From the NCBI GenBank assembly GCA_002238945.1, contig MPNI01000008.1, forward strand, positions 27,756 through 91,755: DNA of 64,000 nucleotides, read 5' to 3'. Below the pieces are notes generated by a model. It did not search any database, was not told the origin of the DNA, and worked only from the letters and a program-made list of their open reading frames with translations. The translations under genes were made by a program, and so were the position numbers. This document shows, piece after piece, positions 1 through 9,329 of this stretch. Positions within the stretch are counted from its first letter, which is position 1; every line of letters starts with the position of its first letter. Origin of the DNA: Proteobacteria bacterium bin106 (GTDB lineage: Bacteria > Bdellovibrionota_B > Oligoflexia > Oligoflexales > Bin106).

Positions 1-2
1 AA

Positions 3-869
3 AGAAGAGGCGTTAGCGATAATCATAAAGAATGGTTGATGGTGGCTAATTGGAAGATGAATCTTCCACAAAGCTCATTGGATATTTTTGCGATGATCAA
101 AGACTATGTAGAAAAGACGTTGGATCATATCTCTTATTCACATCATCAGGCACGTGGTCGGCATGATGCCACACATGATCATGACAGCAAGAGCCTGGCT
201 GCGAGGGAGGTTAAGGTGGTGATATGTCCGCCTTATCCTTTTTTGGCTGCTATGAATGCAGCTTTGTGCGCTGTAGGAGAGGAAAAGAGGCTTTATTTAG
301 GGGCTCAAAATCTTCACTCTCAGAGCTATGGTTCCTTTACGGGTGAGGTTTCAGCGGGTATGTTAGCTGATGTGGGAGTGAGGTATGTGATTGTTGGCCA
401 TGCGGAGCGTCGTCGTCAATTTGGTGAATCGCCATCAGACATTCAAGCTAAGCTTGCACAAGCACTTGCTGTGAATATGCGTCCTATTCTATGCCTAGGT
501 GAGAGTGCTGATCAGCGAAAAGGTCATTCTTTGGGCGCTTTTTTAGGATCATTGCTTCGTCAGTGTCTTGATGCTATAGAACCAACCCATCGATTACTGA
601 TTGCTTATGAGCCTCTTTGGGCTATTCATTCATCACAGCCCGCTACAGTCGAGCAGATTGAAGAAGTTCTAGGGTGTCTTAGGGATGCTCTGGTTTCTCA
701 TTGGGGTTTGTCTTTTGGCAAAAAGGTGTCGTTTTTATATGGTGGATCTGTGGATGCTCGTTATGCAGAGATGCTGAGGCATATGGATGGTTTGAGTGGT
801 GCGCTGGTTGGTCGAGCCTCTCTTAGTGTTAACACATGGGGGCAGCTTTTGGCTGCTGTGATGATATGA
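3..869 (+). CDS. tpiA: Triosephosphate isomerase (5' end open at window edge)
   Basis: Interconverts dihydroxyacetone phosphate and glyceraldehyde 3-phosphate in cytosolic glycolysis. Visible motifs are NWKMN (substrate Asn/Lys) near the start, VGHAERR with the catalytic His, AYEPLWA with the catalytic Glu, and the phosphate-binding YGGSV and GALVGRASL segments. The frame stays open to base 3. The first in-frame start codons (TTG 36, ATG 39) leave only three or four residues before NWKMN, shorter than the usual first strand, so the true start probably lies left of the window. Two oddities: a His/Asp-rich insert of about 25 residues after the first helix lengthens the protein, and the catalytic loop normally read as AIGTGKTA is AIHSSQPA here. 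The family is certain; only the start and the loop are open questions. Confidence 0.93.
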   Translation, partial: RRGVSDNHKEWLMVANWKMNLPQSSLDIFAMIKDYVEKTLDHISYSHHQARGRHDATHDHDSKSLAAREVKVVICPPYPFLAAMNAALCAVGEEKRLYLGAQNLHSQSYGSFTGEVSAGMLADVGVRYVIVGHAERRRQFGESPSDIQAKLAQALAVNMRPILCLGESADQRKGHSLGAFLGSLLRQCLDAIEPTHRLLIAYEPLWAIHSSQPATVEQIEEVLGCLRDALVSHWGLSFGKKVSFLYGGSVDARYAEMLRHMDGLSGALVGRASLSVNTWGQLLAAVMI

Positions 870-1044
870 GTAGTGAGTGCATATTAAAAAATTTTTTGTG
901 AGTTGTAGAGGCGATTACAGCAGTGTTTTAGTCAGAAAGATGGTAATGGTATTGATTTTCATTGTAAAAAAAAGTAGTAGTGTATAGTTTCGAGTGTACT
1001 TCTTTTACAATGCTTTGAGGCTGTACTTTTTTTGTGGGAGGGTC

Positions 1045-2040
1045 ATGCTTTTAGATCCGGGTTTTAATCTGACATTGCGTCCGATGAAGTACCCACATTT
1101 TTATGATATGTATCGCGATGCCATTAAAAACACCTGGACCGTAGAAGAGGTGAACTTATCGCATGACGTGGCGGACTTGCAAAAATTGAGTCCTGCTGAA
1201 AATCATCTCATTAAGCGTTTGGTGGCGTTTTTTGCCACTGGTGACTGCATTGTGGCTAACAATCTTGTATTGAATTTGTACGAGCATATTAATGCGCCAG
1301 AGGCGAGGATGTACTTGTCAAGGCAGCTTTATGAAGAGGCTCTCCATGTGCAATTCTATCTCACCTTATTAGATACCTATTTGCCAGATCCTGAAGAGAG
1401 GGTTGAGGCTTTTGCTGCTGTGGAGAATATCCCTTCTATTAAAAAGAAAGCCGATTTCTGCTTTAAGTATGTGGACTCTTTGCAGAACTTAGGCAAGCTT
1501 GATAGCAAAGATAAAAAACGAACTTTTTTATTAAATCTGATCAGTTTTGCGGCATGTATTGAAGGGTTATTTTTCTTCGCTGCTTTTGCTTATATTTATT
1601 TTTTACGTTCTAAAGGCTTACTTCACGGCTTAGCTAGTGGCACCAATTGGGTGTTTCGTGATGAGAGCTGTCATATGAACTTTGCTTTTGAGGTGATTCG
1701 CAATGTTCGTCAAGAAGAGCCCGATCTTTTTGATGATCAATTGACTGAGCAAGTGATCATCATGCTTGATGAGGCGGTGGAGTGTGAAATGACTTTTTGT
1801 GAAGATGCTTTGCAATTTGGGGTCATTGGGTTGAGTGAAAGTGATATGCGCCAATATCTTCATTATTGTGCGGATATGCGCTTAGCCGCATTGGGAATTC
1901 CTGCGGTATATCAAGTGAGTAATCCTTTTACTTTTATGGAGCTTCAGGATGTTCAGGAACTCACTAACTTTTTTGAGCGTAAGGTAGCTGCTTATCAGAT
2001 GGGTATTGAAGGTGATGTTTCATTTAATGAAGATTTTTAG
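1045..2040 (+). CDS. nrdB: Class Ia-type ribonucleoside-diphosphate reductase, beta subunit
   Basis: Radical-generating subunit of the aerobic ribonucleotide reductase, which makes deoxyribonucleotides in the cytosol with NrdA. All di-iron ligands and the radical Tyr are present when numbered from the ATG at 1045: Asp67, Glu98, His101, Tyr105, Glu173, Glu207, His210. The C-terminus ends in an acidic/aromatic SFNEDF tail typical of the peptide that docks onto NrdA. The frame extends up to a GTG at 994, but ATG 1045 has a strong GGGAGG ribosome site just upstream and gives a normal 331-residue protein beginning MLLDPGFNLTLRP. No nrdA lies in the window, so the two subunits are not adjacent on this side. 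Confidence 0.95.
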   Translation: MLLDPGFNLTLRPMKYPHFYDMYRDAIKNTWTVEEVNLSHDVADLQKLSPAENHLIKRLVAFFATGDCIVANNLVLNLYEHINAPEARMYLSRQLYEEALHVQFYLTLLDTYLPDPEERVEAFAAVENIPSIKKKADFCFKYVDSLQNLGKLDSKDKKRTFLLNLISFAACIEGLFFFAAFAYIYFLRSKGLLHGLASGTNWVFRDESCHMNFAFEVIRNVRQEEPDLFDDQLTEQVIIMLDEAVECEMTFCEDALQFGVIGLSESDMRQYLHYCADMRLAALGIPAVYQVSNPFTFMELQDVQELTNFFERKVAAYQMGIEGDVSFNEDF

Positions 2041-2473
2041 TTATCCTTGAGGCATCTGTTTTTGCAATATAAATCTAAAAAACCTAAAAATAACAGTTAT
2101 CTGGGTGTTTAAATATAACTCAGTGCTATCTATGGGTTTTTTAACGTCAGTGCCTTTATTTAAATATTGAGTTCAGAGAAGCGAGTTCAAAAAAGTCATA
2201 TATTTCTTAAATATCTTATCTCAATTCATAATTTTATCTTGAAATCATGAGAAAATGATCCATTTAAGGACAAAAGCATATTTTATATTAACTATGCTTT
2301 AAATGTATGTGCCTGTCATTTTTATATTACAGATCCTGTCATATAACTCACAAGTGCTTGATTTAACATCTGTTATTTTTTATACTTTTTTGGACTGATA
2401 GAAGCTTTGTGCTACAATGTCAATAGGTTAGGTCATTCTGTTTGGTGTTTTTTATCAAAAAATAGGATTTATT
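2041..2473. other. AT-rich intergenic region before the transposase remnant
   Basis: About 430 bases, very AT-rich, with no convincing gene. It holds the promoter-like element at 2390-2418. The left end of the transposon copy should lie here, but I could not identify terminal inverted repeats by eye. Confidence 0.5.
2390..2418 (+). promoter_or_regulatory. Sigma70-like promoter upstream of transposase remnant
   Basis: TTGGAC, a 17-base spacer, then TACAAT (one mismatch to TATAAT), about 55 bases before the transposase ATG at 2474. The -35 is weak, so this is a prediction only. Confidence 0.4.
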
Positions 2474-3043
2474 ATGATAGACTCAAGGATCAGATTGAAG
2501 GCATACAATCCAAGACAAACGTCTCTCTTTTTACATAGAGCAGAAGATGAGCTGTCTAAAGATCATTTTTGTTTTTTTGTCTATGATCTTTTAAATGAAT
2601 TCTACGAACAAGGTAGCCTCAAACCTTTTTATGATAGATTTGAGAGTAGAAAGATAGCTGGTAGGCCAGCTAATAATCCTTTAATGATGTTGGGTGTTCT
2701 ATGCTATTCTTATGCTAACGGTATATTCTCTTCTCGGAAAATAGAAAAGAAACTCCGCGAAGACGTAGCTTTACGGTTTTTATGTGGTGATAACTTTCTT
2801 AGCTACAGAACAATTTGTCGATTTAGAAAAGCTCATCTCAAAGATTTCAATGATTTATTCGTTAAAGTAATTAATCATGCAGCAAACATGTGTGATTTTG
2901 ATTTTAATAATATTGACTTTAATGAAATAGGTATTGATAGCACAAAGATAAAGGCTGGTGCTAGTAGATTAAAGAATCGCAAAGATAATGATAAGCAAAA
3001 AACTACAGGCCTTTCTAAAAAACGCCATTCAAAAAACACATAG
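2474..3043 (+). pseudogene. Truncated IS1182-like transposase (N-terminal part)
   Basis: The 189-residue product matches the N-terminal region of IS1182-type transposases (DUF772): a GRPANNPLMMLGVLCYSYANG block, then SSRKIEKKLREDVALRFLCG, then YRTICRFRKAH. The segment GIDSTKIKA carries the first Asp of the DDE catalytic triad. The protein stops after a Lys-rich stretch, whereas full-length members are roughly 450 residues or more and carry the remaining catalytic residues in the missing C-terminal part. I see no continuation in other frames before dapB. This is therefore a non-autonomous remnant, although the open frame and a promoter-like element remain. Confidence 0.85.
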
Positions 3044-3383
3044 AATAGATAATTGAGAAGATAGGAATGTGGTATTTTTTAGGCAAATTATCTCATTATT
3101 ATCGCCAAAAAGCGTGAAAAAAGCCACAGAATATTTTTTAAATATCCAAATATGGAAGTACACAGAAATACATAGGCGCTATTATGGATAGTTTTATGGA
3201 TAGTTAGAATGTTTTAACCGGTGATTTTGATAAATCCCGGACAAAGCTCCTGACAAAGCTCCTGATAAAACCAAGAACTAGGGTAAGTTTTGTAGATGTT
3301 CTTGAAAAGAATCATTTTGATGGATGTTTTGATGGTAGTGCTCATTAACCTCACTGTCTATAAAAATAATTTTGATAGGCTGT
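3044..3383. other. Intergenic region between transposase remnant and dapB
   Basis: About 340 bases without a gene. A 7-bp inverted repeat (CAAGAAC / GTTCTTG) with a 19-base loop spans about 3271-3305, downstream of a short direct repeat of acaaagctcctg. It may be residual transposon or terminator sequence; no U-tract supports a terminator. Confidence 0.35.
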
Positions 3384-4181
3384 CTACGAATCGTTAGAAG
3401 GACTCAGATCAGTCAAGGAGAGATCTTGGTAGTGGTGAAAGCCGGCTGGTAGGGTTGTGAGTTTTTTGCCAAGATAAAGAGCTCCTTTGGCAAAGAGTCC
3501 TCGTGATAGGGCGCGGTGTTGTAGGCAAATATCTTCATCTTCGCTGATAAAATGGACGCTATGTTCACCATAAATACCTCCTCCTCGTAAAGCATGCATG
3601 CCCACATAGTCTTTTTTGCGCGTTTGGCCATGAGAGTGTTGGCCATGATGGAGTGGTTTGGCTGATTGTGATTGAATAGCTGAGAACAAAAGCTTGGCTG
3701 TACCACTAGGTAGGTCGCGTTTGCGGCGGTGGTGGGCTTCTGTGATTTCAATATCCATCTCATTTGTCTCCATCAATAAACCACTGAGCTGTTTGAGAGT
3801 TTGGTAGAGGACAAAAATACCCAATGAGGTATTGGGTGCTATGAGCATGGTGAGAGATGGTGATGATGACTTATTACAGACGTTTTCTGCTTGTTGACAT
3901 TGCTCTGCTGATAACCCTGTGGAACCTATCAATACAGCAAGTGGAGAGGTTTTGTGTTTGAGATGGTTGAGCTCGGTGAGTAAAGCAGCATTTCCTTGGC
4001 TGTTAGAGAAATCTATAACCAAATCCGATGCGTTAAGCAGCTGTTGTGCTGTTGTGCTTGGAGTTGTGGAGGTGATTTCTCCTGAAAGTGTAAAAGACTG
4101 GTTGTAAGGTTTTTGATGGAGCAAAGCTTTGATGGCTGTACCCATTTGTCCTGATGCGCCCCAAAGAGTTAGCTTGATCAC
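3384..4181 (-). CDS. dapB: 4-hydroxy-tetrahydrodipicolinate reductase
   Basis: Reduces the DapA product with NAD(P)H in the diaminopimelate/lysine pathway in the cytosol. The N-terminal Rossmann glycine motif GASGQMG is present. The active-site signature reads EAHHRRKRDLPSGTA, matching the family's E-x-HHxxKxDxPSGTA pattern with its catalytic His and Lys. GGGIYGEH and RALSR further along are also typical. At 265 residues the length is normal. The start is GTG at 4181, with AAAGGA seven bases upstream. It follows dapA by 20 bases on the same strand, so the two are almost certainly co-transcribed. Confidence 0.95.
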   Translation of the reverse strand: MIKLTLWGASGQMGTAIKALLHQKPYNQSFTLSGEITSTTPSTTAQQLLNASDLVIDFSNSQGNAALLTELNHLKHKTSPLAVLIGSTGLSAEQCQQAENVCNKSSSPSLTMLIAPNTSLGIFVLYQTLKQLSGLLMETNEMDIEITEAHHRRKRDLPSGTAKLLFSAIQSQSAKPLHHGQHSHGQTRKKDYVGMHALRGGGIYGEHSVHFISEDEDICLQHRALSRGLFAKGALYLGKKLTTLPAGFHHYQDLSLTDLSPSNDS

Positions 4182-4201
4182 AGATGTATCCTTTAGCAGG
4201 T

Positions 4202-5128
4202 TCAGCTAGTTAGTTCAGCTAGTTGGAGTTTAACTTGTCCATAGAGTGGAAAGAGAACTTTTGTGGTGCTCATAGCTGCTGGCACCAAAGGCAAGCGATG
4301 GTGAGGGGGACAGAGGTCTATTTCTGAGAGCATAGCCTTAACGCCCAAAGGATTGACTTCGCCAAAAAGAGCATCCATAAATGGAAAAAGAGTTTGATGG
4401 ATCTGTGTGGCTAAGGTGATATTACCTGCTTGATAAGCATTCCATAAAGCCATCATGGCATCAGGGAATACTCCTGAAGTTACAGAAATGATACCAGCGC
4501 CTCCCACACTTAAAGTGGGTAAAAAGCCATGATCATCACCACTAAGCCAGGCAATATCCAGATCAGCTTGTTGGGCAGAAGTAAGATGGCGTGAAAAAAC
4601 AATGGGATTGCTACTGGCTTCTTTCACTCCTTTAAGGGAAGGATGAGAAGCGAGTAATTCGGTAAGCCATGCTGGGGAAAGACTCTGACCTGTGCGAGAT
4701 GGGATGTGATAGACCACCACGGGGATGTCTTGTGATATAGCTTGGCATACTGAGCGAAAATGAGCTATTAAACCGCCCAGAGGAGGTTTGTTATAAGGAG
4801 GAGTAACCACAAGTAGTGATTGGGCACCTGCATCTACACATAATCCAGCAAGTTCCACACTTTGGTGGGTGTCGGATCCTCCACAACCCACCATCAATTT
4901 GGCCTTATCACCCATAAACGCTCTAGCACGTTTAATAAGAGCTAATTTTTCAGAAACACGCAAGGTTAAGGCTTCTCCAGTACTACCACAGAGTAAAATA
5001 CCGGTGATGTTAGCTTGGAGCTGTTGATCGAGAAGCTTTTCAAAAGCACTGTGATCCACAGCTCCTGTACTATCAAAAGGGGTGATAAGAGCTGTCCAAA
5101 CACCGGATAATAATTCTTTGGAGTTCAT
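4202..5128 (-). CDS. dapA: 4-hydroxy-tetrahydrodipicolinate synthase
   Basis: Condenses pyruvate with aspartate semialdehyde, the committed step to diaminopimelate and lysine. Visible are the GSTGE substrate loop, the Tyr in YHIPSRTG, the Schiff-base Lys in GVKEASS, SGDDHGFLPTLSVGG, and NPLGVKAML near the C-terminus. At 308 residues it is slightly longer than the usual ~290. The YHIPSRTG and NPLGVKAML variants depart mildly from YNVPGRTG and NPIPVKAAL, so another member of the DapA/NanA lyase family is conceivable, but adjacency to dapB makes DapA the best call. ATG start with AAGGG about seven bases upstream. The upstream outer-membrane gene ends only 39 bases away on the same strand. Confidence 0.93.
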   Translation of the reverse strand: MNSKELLSGVWTALITPFDSTGAVDHSAFEKLLDQQLQANITGILLCGSTGEALTLRVSEKLALIKRARAFMGDKAKLMVGCGGSDTHQSVELAGLCVDAGAQSLLVVTPPYNKPPLGGLIAHFRSVCQAISQDIPVVVYHIPSRTGQSLSPAWLTELLASHPSLKGVKEASSNPIVFSRHLTSAQQADLDIAWLSGDDHGFLPTLSVGGAGIISVTSGVFPDAMMALWNAYQAGNITLATQIHQTLFPFMDALFGEVNPLGVKAMLSEIDLCPPHHRLPLVPAAMSTTKVLFPLYGQVKLQLAELTS

Positions 5129-5167
5129 GTTGTGCCCTTTATTGAGGGGTTATTTTGTGATTTGTGA

Positions 5168-7204
5168 TCAAAATTGTAAGATAAGCGATGATTCCACAGC
5201 AATTATATTGGCTTTGTCAGCCGTATCTACCAAGACATCTAAAGCATTACCCACAAAGAGTATTCCTCCAGCAAGTCCCCATTTTAAGTAATCAGTGAGT
5301 GCGATGTCATAGCTAAGATTGACTTCTGTACCGAGGTATCGTCCTGAATAACCCACAGGGTATGCTTGGTTTTTGGGCATGGCGTAATAATCTTCAGGTA
5401 AGTAGTCGTATTTTGAATAATAGAAATACGATTTGACAATGGCTGGAATTCCCTGATCCTGCATCGCACCAATTACTTTAAGATGAATATTGCCATAGGT
5501 GCCGTTGAAGTAAGAATAACCTGTAGAAAAGACATGAGCATTCACCACTTGATCACCGGAATAAATGCCATCTATATCCATAATAGAGTTGCGCATGTTA
5601 AAAAGAATCAGTGCTGGCTTGAAGTTTTTGTTTAGAGGCAAAGCTGTGACTTTTTGACTACGTTTTGCTTGAGATAATTCAGCATCATCTCCTTTAAAAT
5701 ATCCCTGAGAATCTCCCGGCGAATATGTGTAACCAAGGGTGACGCGGTGATGGTTGGTAAGAGTGGGTGATGATGAAGCACCTTGGCTGGGAGAAGGTAG
5801 CGAACTTAAGTAAGTTGAAGCTTGGTTTTCATAGGCCTCTTCTTGCCTTTCTTCTTGCCTCTCTTCTGGGGTGTTGTTTATGTGATCCTGCTCATGGCTC
5901 ATTTCTGCAGAAGGTGTTGTTTCAGTGTCACCTTTTGTGAGTTGATTTTCATCAGAAAAGCTTGGCATCTCTTCAGCTGGCTCTAGATAGGAATCCTCCT
6001 CATTGGTATCATCTGTGACTTCGTTGTCTCCACCTTCTTTGTTTTTTTTATTGTTATTATTATCATCGGTTGTGTCCGTGCTTGCATTGTCAGCAGAGGT
6101 GTTTTGAGCCAGTAAAGTGGCCGGTGATGAAGCAGAGGTTGCAACATAAAGACTTTCTTCTAAGACTTCGCTGTTATCTAAGTACGCGTCTTCAGTGGCA
6201 TCTCTATGACCAAATGGGTAAATGGGAGGATAGGTAAAAGTAAGTTCAGAGTGCACAGCAAGACTGTTTAAAGTGGATACTTTATTGCGGCGTCCACCGA
6301 GCTTTTCCCATGATTTTCCAGAAGCTTCTCCCATACGGATCAACCCTTCAGCTTCTAAGGAAAAATAGCCCCAATATAGACCTGTAAAGATATCAAAATA
6401 ACGATCGCCTACTTTGCCAAGAGAGTAAGGGCTGACAGAATCAAGGTATGCAAAATACAAAGAAATCTGCTTTCTTACAGGCAGACCATCATATATCTGA
6501 CGATCATCGTAGGATATGGAAGCATAAAGTTGATGGGCATCATCTTCTTTGTGGAGAGGTGAGCCCTCTCTGAGTTTGTCAGCACCTAAAGATACTCCCA
6601 AACGGCGCCATGAACCTGTATTGACATCGCAGGATATGCCATCAAAGGTGTTTTGTGTGGTATCAAAAGGATCTTGGCCACTATCTAAAAAGATCCCTAG
6701 TCCTAGATCACGACCACGTCTTCCCACAGAGAATAAGCAGTAACGTGTTGCAGCTTCAAAATAGAGTTGAGTCACGGTGGGATTGAGTGGCTTGTACCAT
6801 CTTTGCTCTGCTGGAGAAGTCAGGTTTTCTTCATAATCGAGCTCATAATCACGACTGCTTCCGTAGTGATCTCCCATATATTGCACTGATTTCATTGTGG
6901 GCCAGAAACGAATATCACTATACACACTGACAAGATCACCGGGCTTGACTTCTAAGTTGAGATGAAAATGTTTTTCAGTGGCTTGATAGTCACGAGTGGA
7001 TGAAGATAGTCCTGCATTGGTGTTGAAATGACGTCCTGAGCGTATACCAGCAGCGCCTGTGGCATCAAAAAAGGTGGCATGTACAGGAGTAGAGGATATA
7101 GAAAGATAGAAGACACCCAATAAAGCGATGATAGTGTGATAATTCTTAAACAGGTATTTGCAGTGGTTATATGTATAATGTGTATAACGATATTTCATGT
7201 TCAT
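5168..7204 (-). CDS. Predicted outer-membrane beta-barrel protein with acidic insert
   Basis: I do not recognise a named family. The 678-residue product begins with a long basic N-region and a hydrophobic stretch (ALLGVFYLSISSTPVHA) that reads as a signal peptide. The N-terminal third and C-terminal fifth have alternating hydrophobic/aromatic strands. The last residue is Phe, preceded by ESSLILQ, the usual end of an outer-membrane barrel. Between about residues 355 and 480 lies a low-complexity segment rich in Asp, Glu, Asn, Thr and Ser, including an EERQEERQEE repeat, that must be a loop or linker. Start ATG 7204 has GGAGAG upstream. dapA follows 39 bases downstream on the same strand, perhaps in one transcript. 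Confidence 0.7.
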   Translation of the reverse strand: MNMKYRYTHYTYNHCKYLFKNYHTIIALLGVFYLSISSTPVHATFFDATGAAGIRSGRHFNTNAGLSSSTRDYQATEKHFHLNLEVKPGDLVSVYSDIRFWPTMKSVQYMGDHYGSSRDYELDYEENLTSPAEQRWYKPLNPTVTQLYFEAATRYCLFSVGRRGRDLGLGIFLDSGQDPFDTTQNTFDGISCDVNTGSWRRLGVSLGADKLREGSPLHKEDDAHQLYASISYDDRQIYDGLPVRKQISLYFAYLDSVSPYSLGKVGDRYFDIFTGLYWGYFSLEAEGLIRMGEASGKSWEKLGGRRNKVSTLNSLAVHSELTFTYPPIYPFGHRDATEDAYLDNSEVLEESLYVATSASSPATLLAQNTSADNASTDTTDDNNNNKKNKEGGDNEVTDDTNEEDSYLEPAEEMPSFSDENQLTKGDTETTPSAEMSHEQDHINNTPEERQEERQEEAYENQASTYLSSLPSPSQGASSSPTLTNHHRVTLGYTYSPGDSQGYFKGDDAELSQAKRSQKVTALPLNKNFKPALILFNMRNSIMDIDGIYSGDQVVNAHVFSTGYSYFNGTYGNIHLKVIGAMQDQGIPAIVKSYFYYSKYDYLPEDYYAMPKNQAYPVGYSGRYLGTEVNLSYDIALTDYLKWGLAGGILFVGNALDVLVDTADKANIIAVESSLILQF

Positions 7205-7606
7205 GTAATGACTCTCTCCTGCTGATGGTGGTAATGAATATCTGTTTTTTTACCTACACTCGTTGTGTGTTCTCGTTGCTTGCGAGGGATTTTATTTCAT
7301 AGAAAGTGATATGTGTTGTTGTATCATAAACTGATCGAAGAAGCGGAAGGCTTTGTATATTGTCTTACCTGTATCTTTTGCTTTGTCTTTTTTTAGGGCG
7401 TTTTATAGGGGTTATGTAATAGCTCGGCGTGATGGTTACTTATATTATATGCATTATATGTATTAATTGTATGTATCGTATGTTTGCTATACGCGCGGGT
7501 TGCATGCGCGAGTGCACCACTTTAGCTTAAGCTATCACATATCGCCATAATTTATAAGTTATAACCACTTCAATACCTAAAAGTACTTTTCAGTCATGAA
7601 GTGGTT
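7205..7606. other. Intergenic region downstream of rny
   Basis: About 400 bases without a recognised gene, containing the leader and ribosome site of the outer-membrane protein gene and the long hairpin after rny (7563-7606). The rest is TA-rich simple sequence such as repeated tatat/gtat words around 7440-7490. Confidence 0.4.
7563..7606 (-). terminator. Long hairpin directly after rny stop
   Basis: A perfect 10-bp inverted repeat (AACCACTTCA / TGAAGTGGTT) flanks a loop that itself contains the palindrome AAAAGTACTTTT. It begins immediately after the rny stop codon. There is no strong U-tract on the minus strand, so it may act as an mRNA 3'-end stabiliser or a Rho-dependent end rather than a classic intrinsic terminator. 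Confidence 0.5.
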
Positions 7607-9166
7607 TTATGTGGCAAAATCCACATACTTGCTCTCTCTAAGTAATGAAACCTTGACCCTTCCTGGAAAGGCTAACTCGCTGCGGATCTTTGAGGCTATA
7701 GAAAAAGAGAGAGCATTCATGTCTTCATCAGCTACAGCATCAGGATCTACCATAACACGTACTTCGCGTCCTGCTTGAAAAGCGAGAACTCTTTGGACAC
7801 CTTCAAAAGAGCGTACCAATTCTTCCATGTCTTCGAGACGTTTGATATGAGAATTGAGGCCATCTTGTCTGATGCCCATTCTTGATTCTGAGAGGATATT
7901 AGCAGCACTGAGACATACGGTGAGGACTCTTGCTTGATTGAGGTCTTCGTTGAGATGGTTTTCGATGGCATGAACAATATCGCTGTGTTCTCCATAGCGA
8001 GAGCACAGCTTCGCACCTAAGTGGGTATGATGTCCTTCATCTTCTTGATCCACAGCTTTGCCAATATCATGCAAGAGACCAGCTCGTTTGGCATATTTAT
8101 GGGGTATGCCAATTTCCACAGCGATCATGCCCGCTATGCGTGCTGTTTCCACGCAATGTTGTAATACCGAATGTTTATGGAACACTTTGAACTTGAGATG
8201 GCCTAGATAAGTAAGAAGATCTGGATGTAAGTCTGTAATGCCTACATCTAAAGCAGCTTGCTCACCATGATCTTTTAATGTTTGATCAAATTCTTTTGTG
8301 ACTTTGATGGCTGTTTCTTCAATGCGTGCAGGATGGATGCGTCCATCATCCATAAGACGTTCAAGGGTGATTTTAGCAATTTCTCGGCGAATGGGATTAA
8401 AGCACGATAATATCACGGCTTCAGGAGTATCATCGATGATGATATCCACTCCTGTGGCTTGTTCAATGGCTTGGATGTTGCGCCCTTCCCTACCGATGAT
8501 CCGTCCTTTCATGTCTTCACTCGGTAGTGATACCACACTCACAGTGGCATCACTGACAAATTCTCCTGCTTGTCTCTGTATAGCCAAAGCGATGATATGT
8601 TGAGCTTTGGCCTTGGCACTGGCTCGAGTGGCTGCTTCAATTTCTTCAATTTTTTTCTGAGCTTCTTGTTTGGCTTGAGCTTCAATGGTGGTAATGAGAG
8701 CGCTCTTAGCCTCTTCAGTGGACATTTGAGATATTTTTTCAAGAATGGATTGATGTTCTTCAATCATTTTTTCCAGTTGGGCAGAGCGTCTATCGTAGCT
8801 TTTTTGGCGGTTAAGCAAAGATTTTTCTTTGTTTTCAAGGTCACGTTCACGCTCAGACAGTTGATCCGATTTTTGGTGTAAAGATTGTTCTCGGGTGCGG
8901 GCTTCTTGCTCGAGCTTAAGGTAATCTTCACGCTTCTTTTTGGCTTCAGCCTCAAATTGTCTCCGGTTTTTTTTAGCCTCATCTTTGGCTTTTTTAAGAG
9001 AAACTTTGATCAGTCGATCAGCTTCGATATGGGCTTCACTGATGATTTTTTGAGAATCATTCTTGGCTTTTGTGAGTGCTTGCGCTAATTTTTTGCGGTG
9101 GATAATAACACCCAACACCACAAAACCTATAAAGACACCGATAAAAATAACATAATTGTATTGCAA
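7607..9166 (-). CDS. rny: Ribonuclease Y
   Basis: Membrane-anchored endoribonuclease that initiates mRNA decay. Domain order is typical: an N-terminal membrane helix (VIFIGVFIGFVVLGVII), a long charged coiled coil to about residue 195, a KH domain with GREGRNIQAIEQATGVD, then an HD domain with LLHDIGKAVD and the upstream HSVLQH segment. The C-terminus has the conserved AFPGRVKVSLLRE block. The frame runs to a TTG at 9178, but that codon overlaps the GGAGGG ribosome site (9176-9171). TTG at 9166, five bases past GGAGG, is the better start and gives 519 residues. Two intrinsic terminators and a possible small gene lie just upstream, suggesting leader control. Confidence 0.93.
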   Translation of the reverse strand: MQYNYVIFIGVFIGFVVLGVIIHRKKLAQALTKAKNDSQKIISEAHIEADRLIKVSLKKAKDEAKKNRRQFEAEAKKKREDYLKLEQEARTREQSLHQKSDQLSERERDLENKEKSLLNRQKSYDRRSAQLEKMIEEHQSILEKISQMSTEEAKSALITTIEAQAKQEAQKKIEEIEAATRASAKAKAQHIIALAIQRQAGEFVSDATVSVVSLPSEDMKGRIIGREGRNIQAIEQATGVDIIIDDTPEAVILSCFNPIRREIAKITLERLMDDGRIHPARIEETAIKVTKEFDQTLKDHGEQAALDVGITDLHPDLLTYLGHLKFKVFHKHSVLQHCVETARIAGMIAVEIGIPHKYAKRAGLLHDIGKAVDQEDEGHHTHLGAKLCSRYGEHSDIVHAIENHLNEDLNQARVLTVCLSAANILSESRMGIRQDGLNSHIKRLEDMEELVRSFEGVQRVLAFQAGREVRVMVDPDAVADEDMNALSFSIASKIRSELAFPGRVKVSLLRESKYVDFAT

Positions 9167-9218
9167 AAAACCCTCCAAGGTCTAAAGCCTAAACAAGGCT
9201 ATATGTAGAAAAATATAC

Positions 9219-9258
9219 AAAAACAGGGCTTTCCTCCTTTCTTAGGAAGAAAGCCCTG
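9219..9258 (-). terminator. Intrinsic terminator/attenuator in the rny leader
   Basis: A perfect 10-bp stem, CAGGGCTTTC (9224-9233) with GAAAGCCCTG (9249-9258), is followed on the minus strand by five T and a further T-rich run. It sits only about 43 bases before the rny ribosome site, so any transcript entering from upstream must pass it to express rny. Either it ends the upstream small transcript or it acts as an attenuator for rny. Confidence 0.75.
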
Positions 9259-9280
9259 ATCAACTTTATTCTTGAGTTAT

Positions 9281-9329
9281 AAAAAAAGGTTAGCAATATG
9301 GCCACATAATGTGGCTTATGGCTAAGTCC
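9281..9329 (-). terminator. Intrinsic terminator of the small transcript upstream of rny
   Basis: Minus-strand reading gives TTAGC ... GCCACAT / ATGTGGC ... GCTAA, a nested hairpin, followed by CC and seven T (9287-9281). This is a textbook intrinsic terminator. It overlaps the stop codon of the 42-codon frame at 9322-9450 and is followed by a second terminator at 9219-9258. Confidence 0.75.

Noticed and set aside
8539..9088. Several open frames antisense to the RNase Y coiled coil
   Set aside because: They arise from the skewed Lys/Glu-rich codons of rny, lack ribosome sites and have biased low-complexity products.
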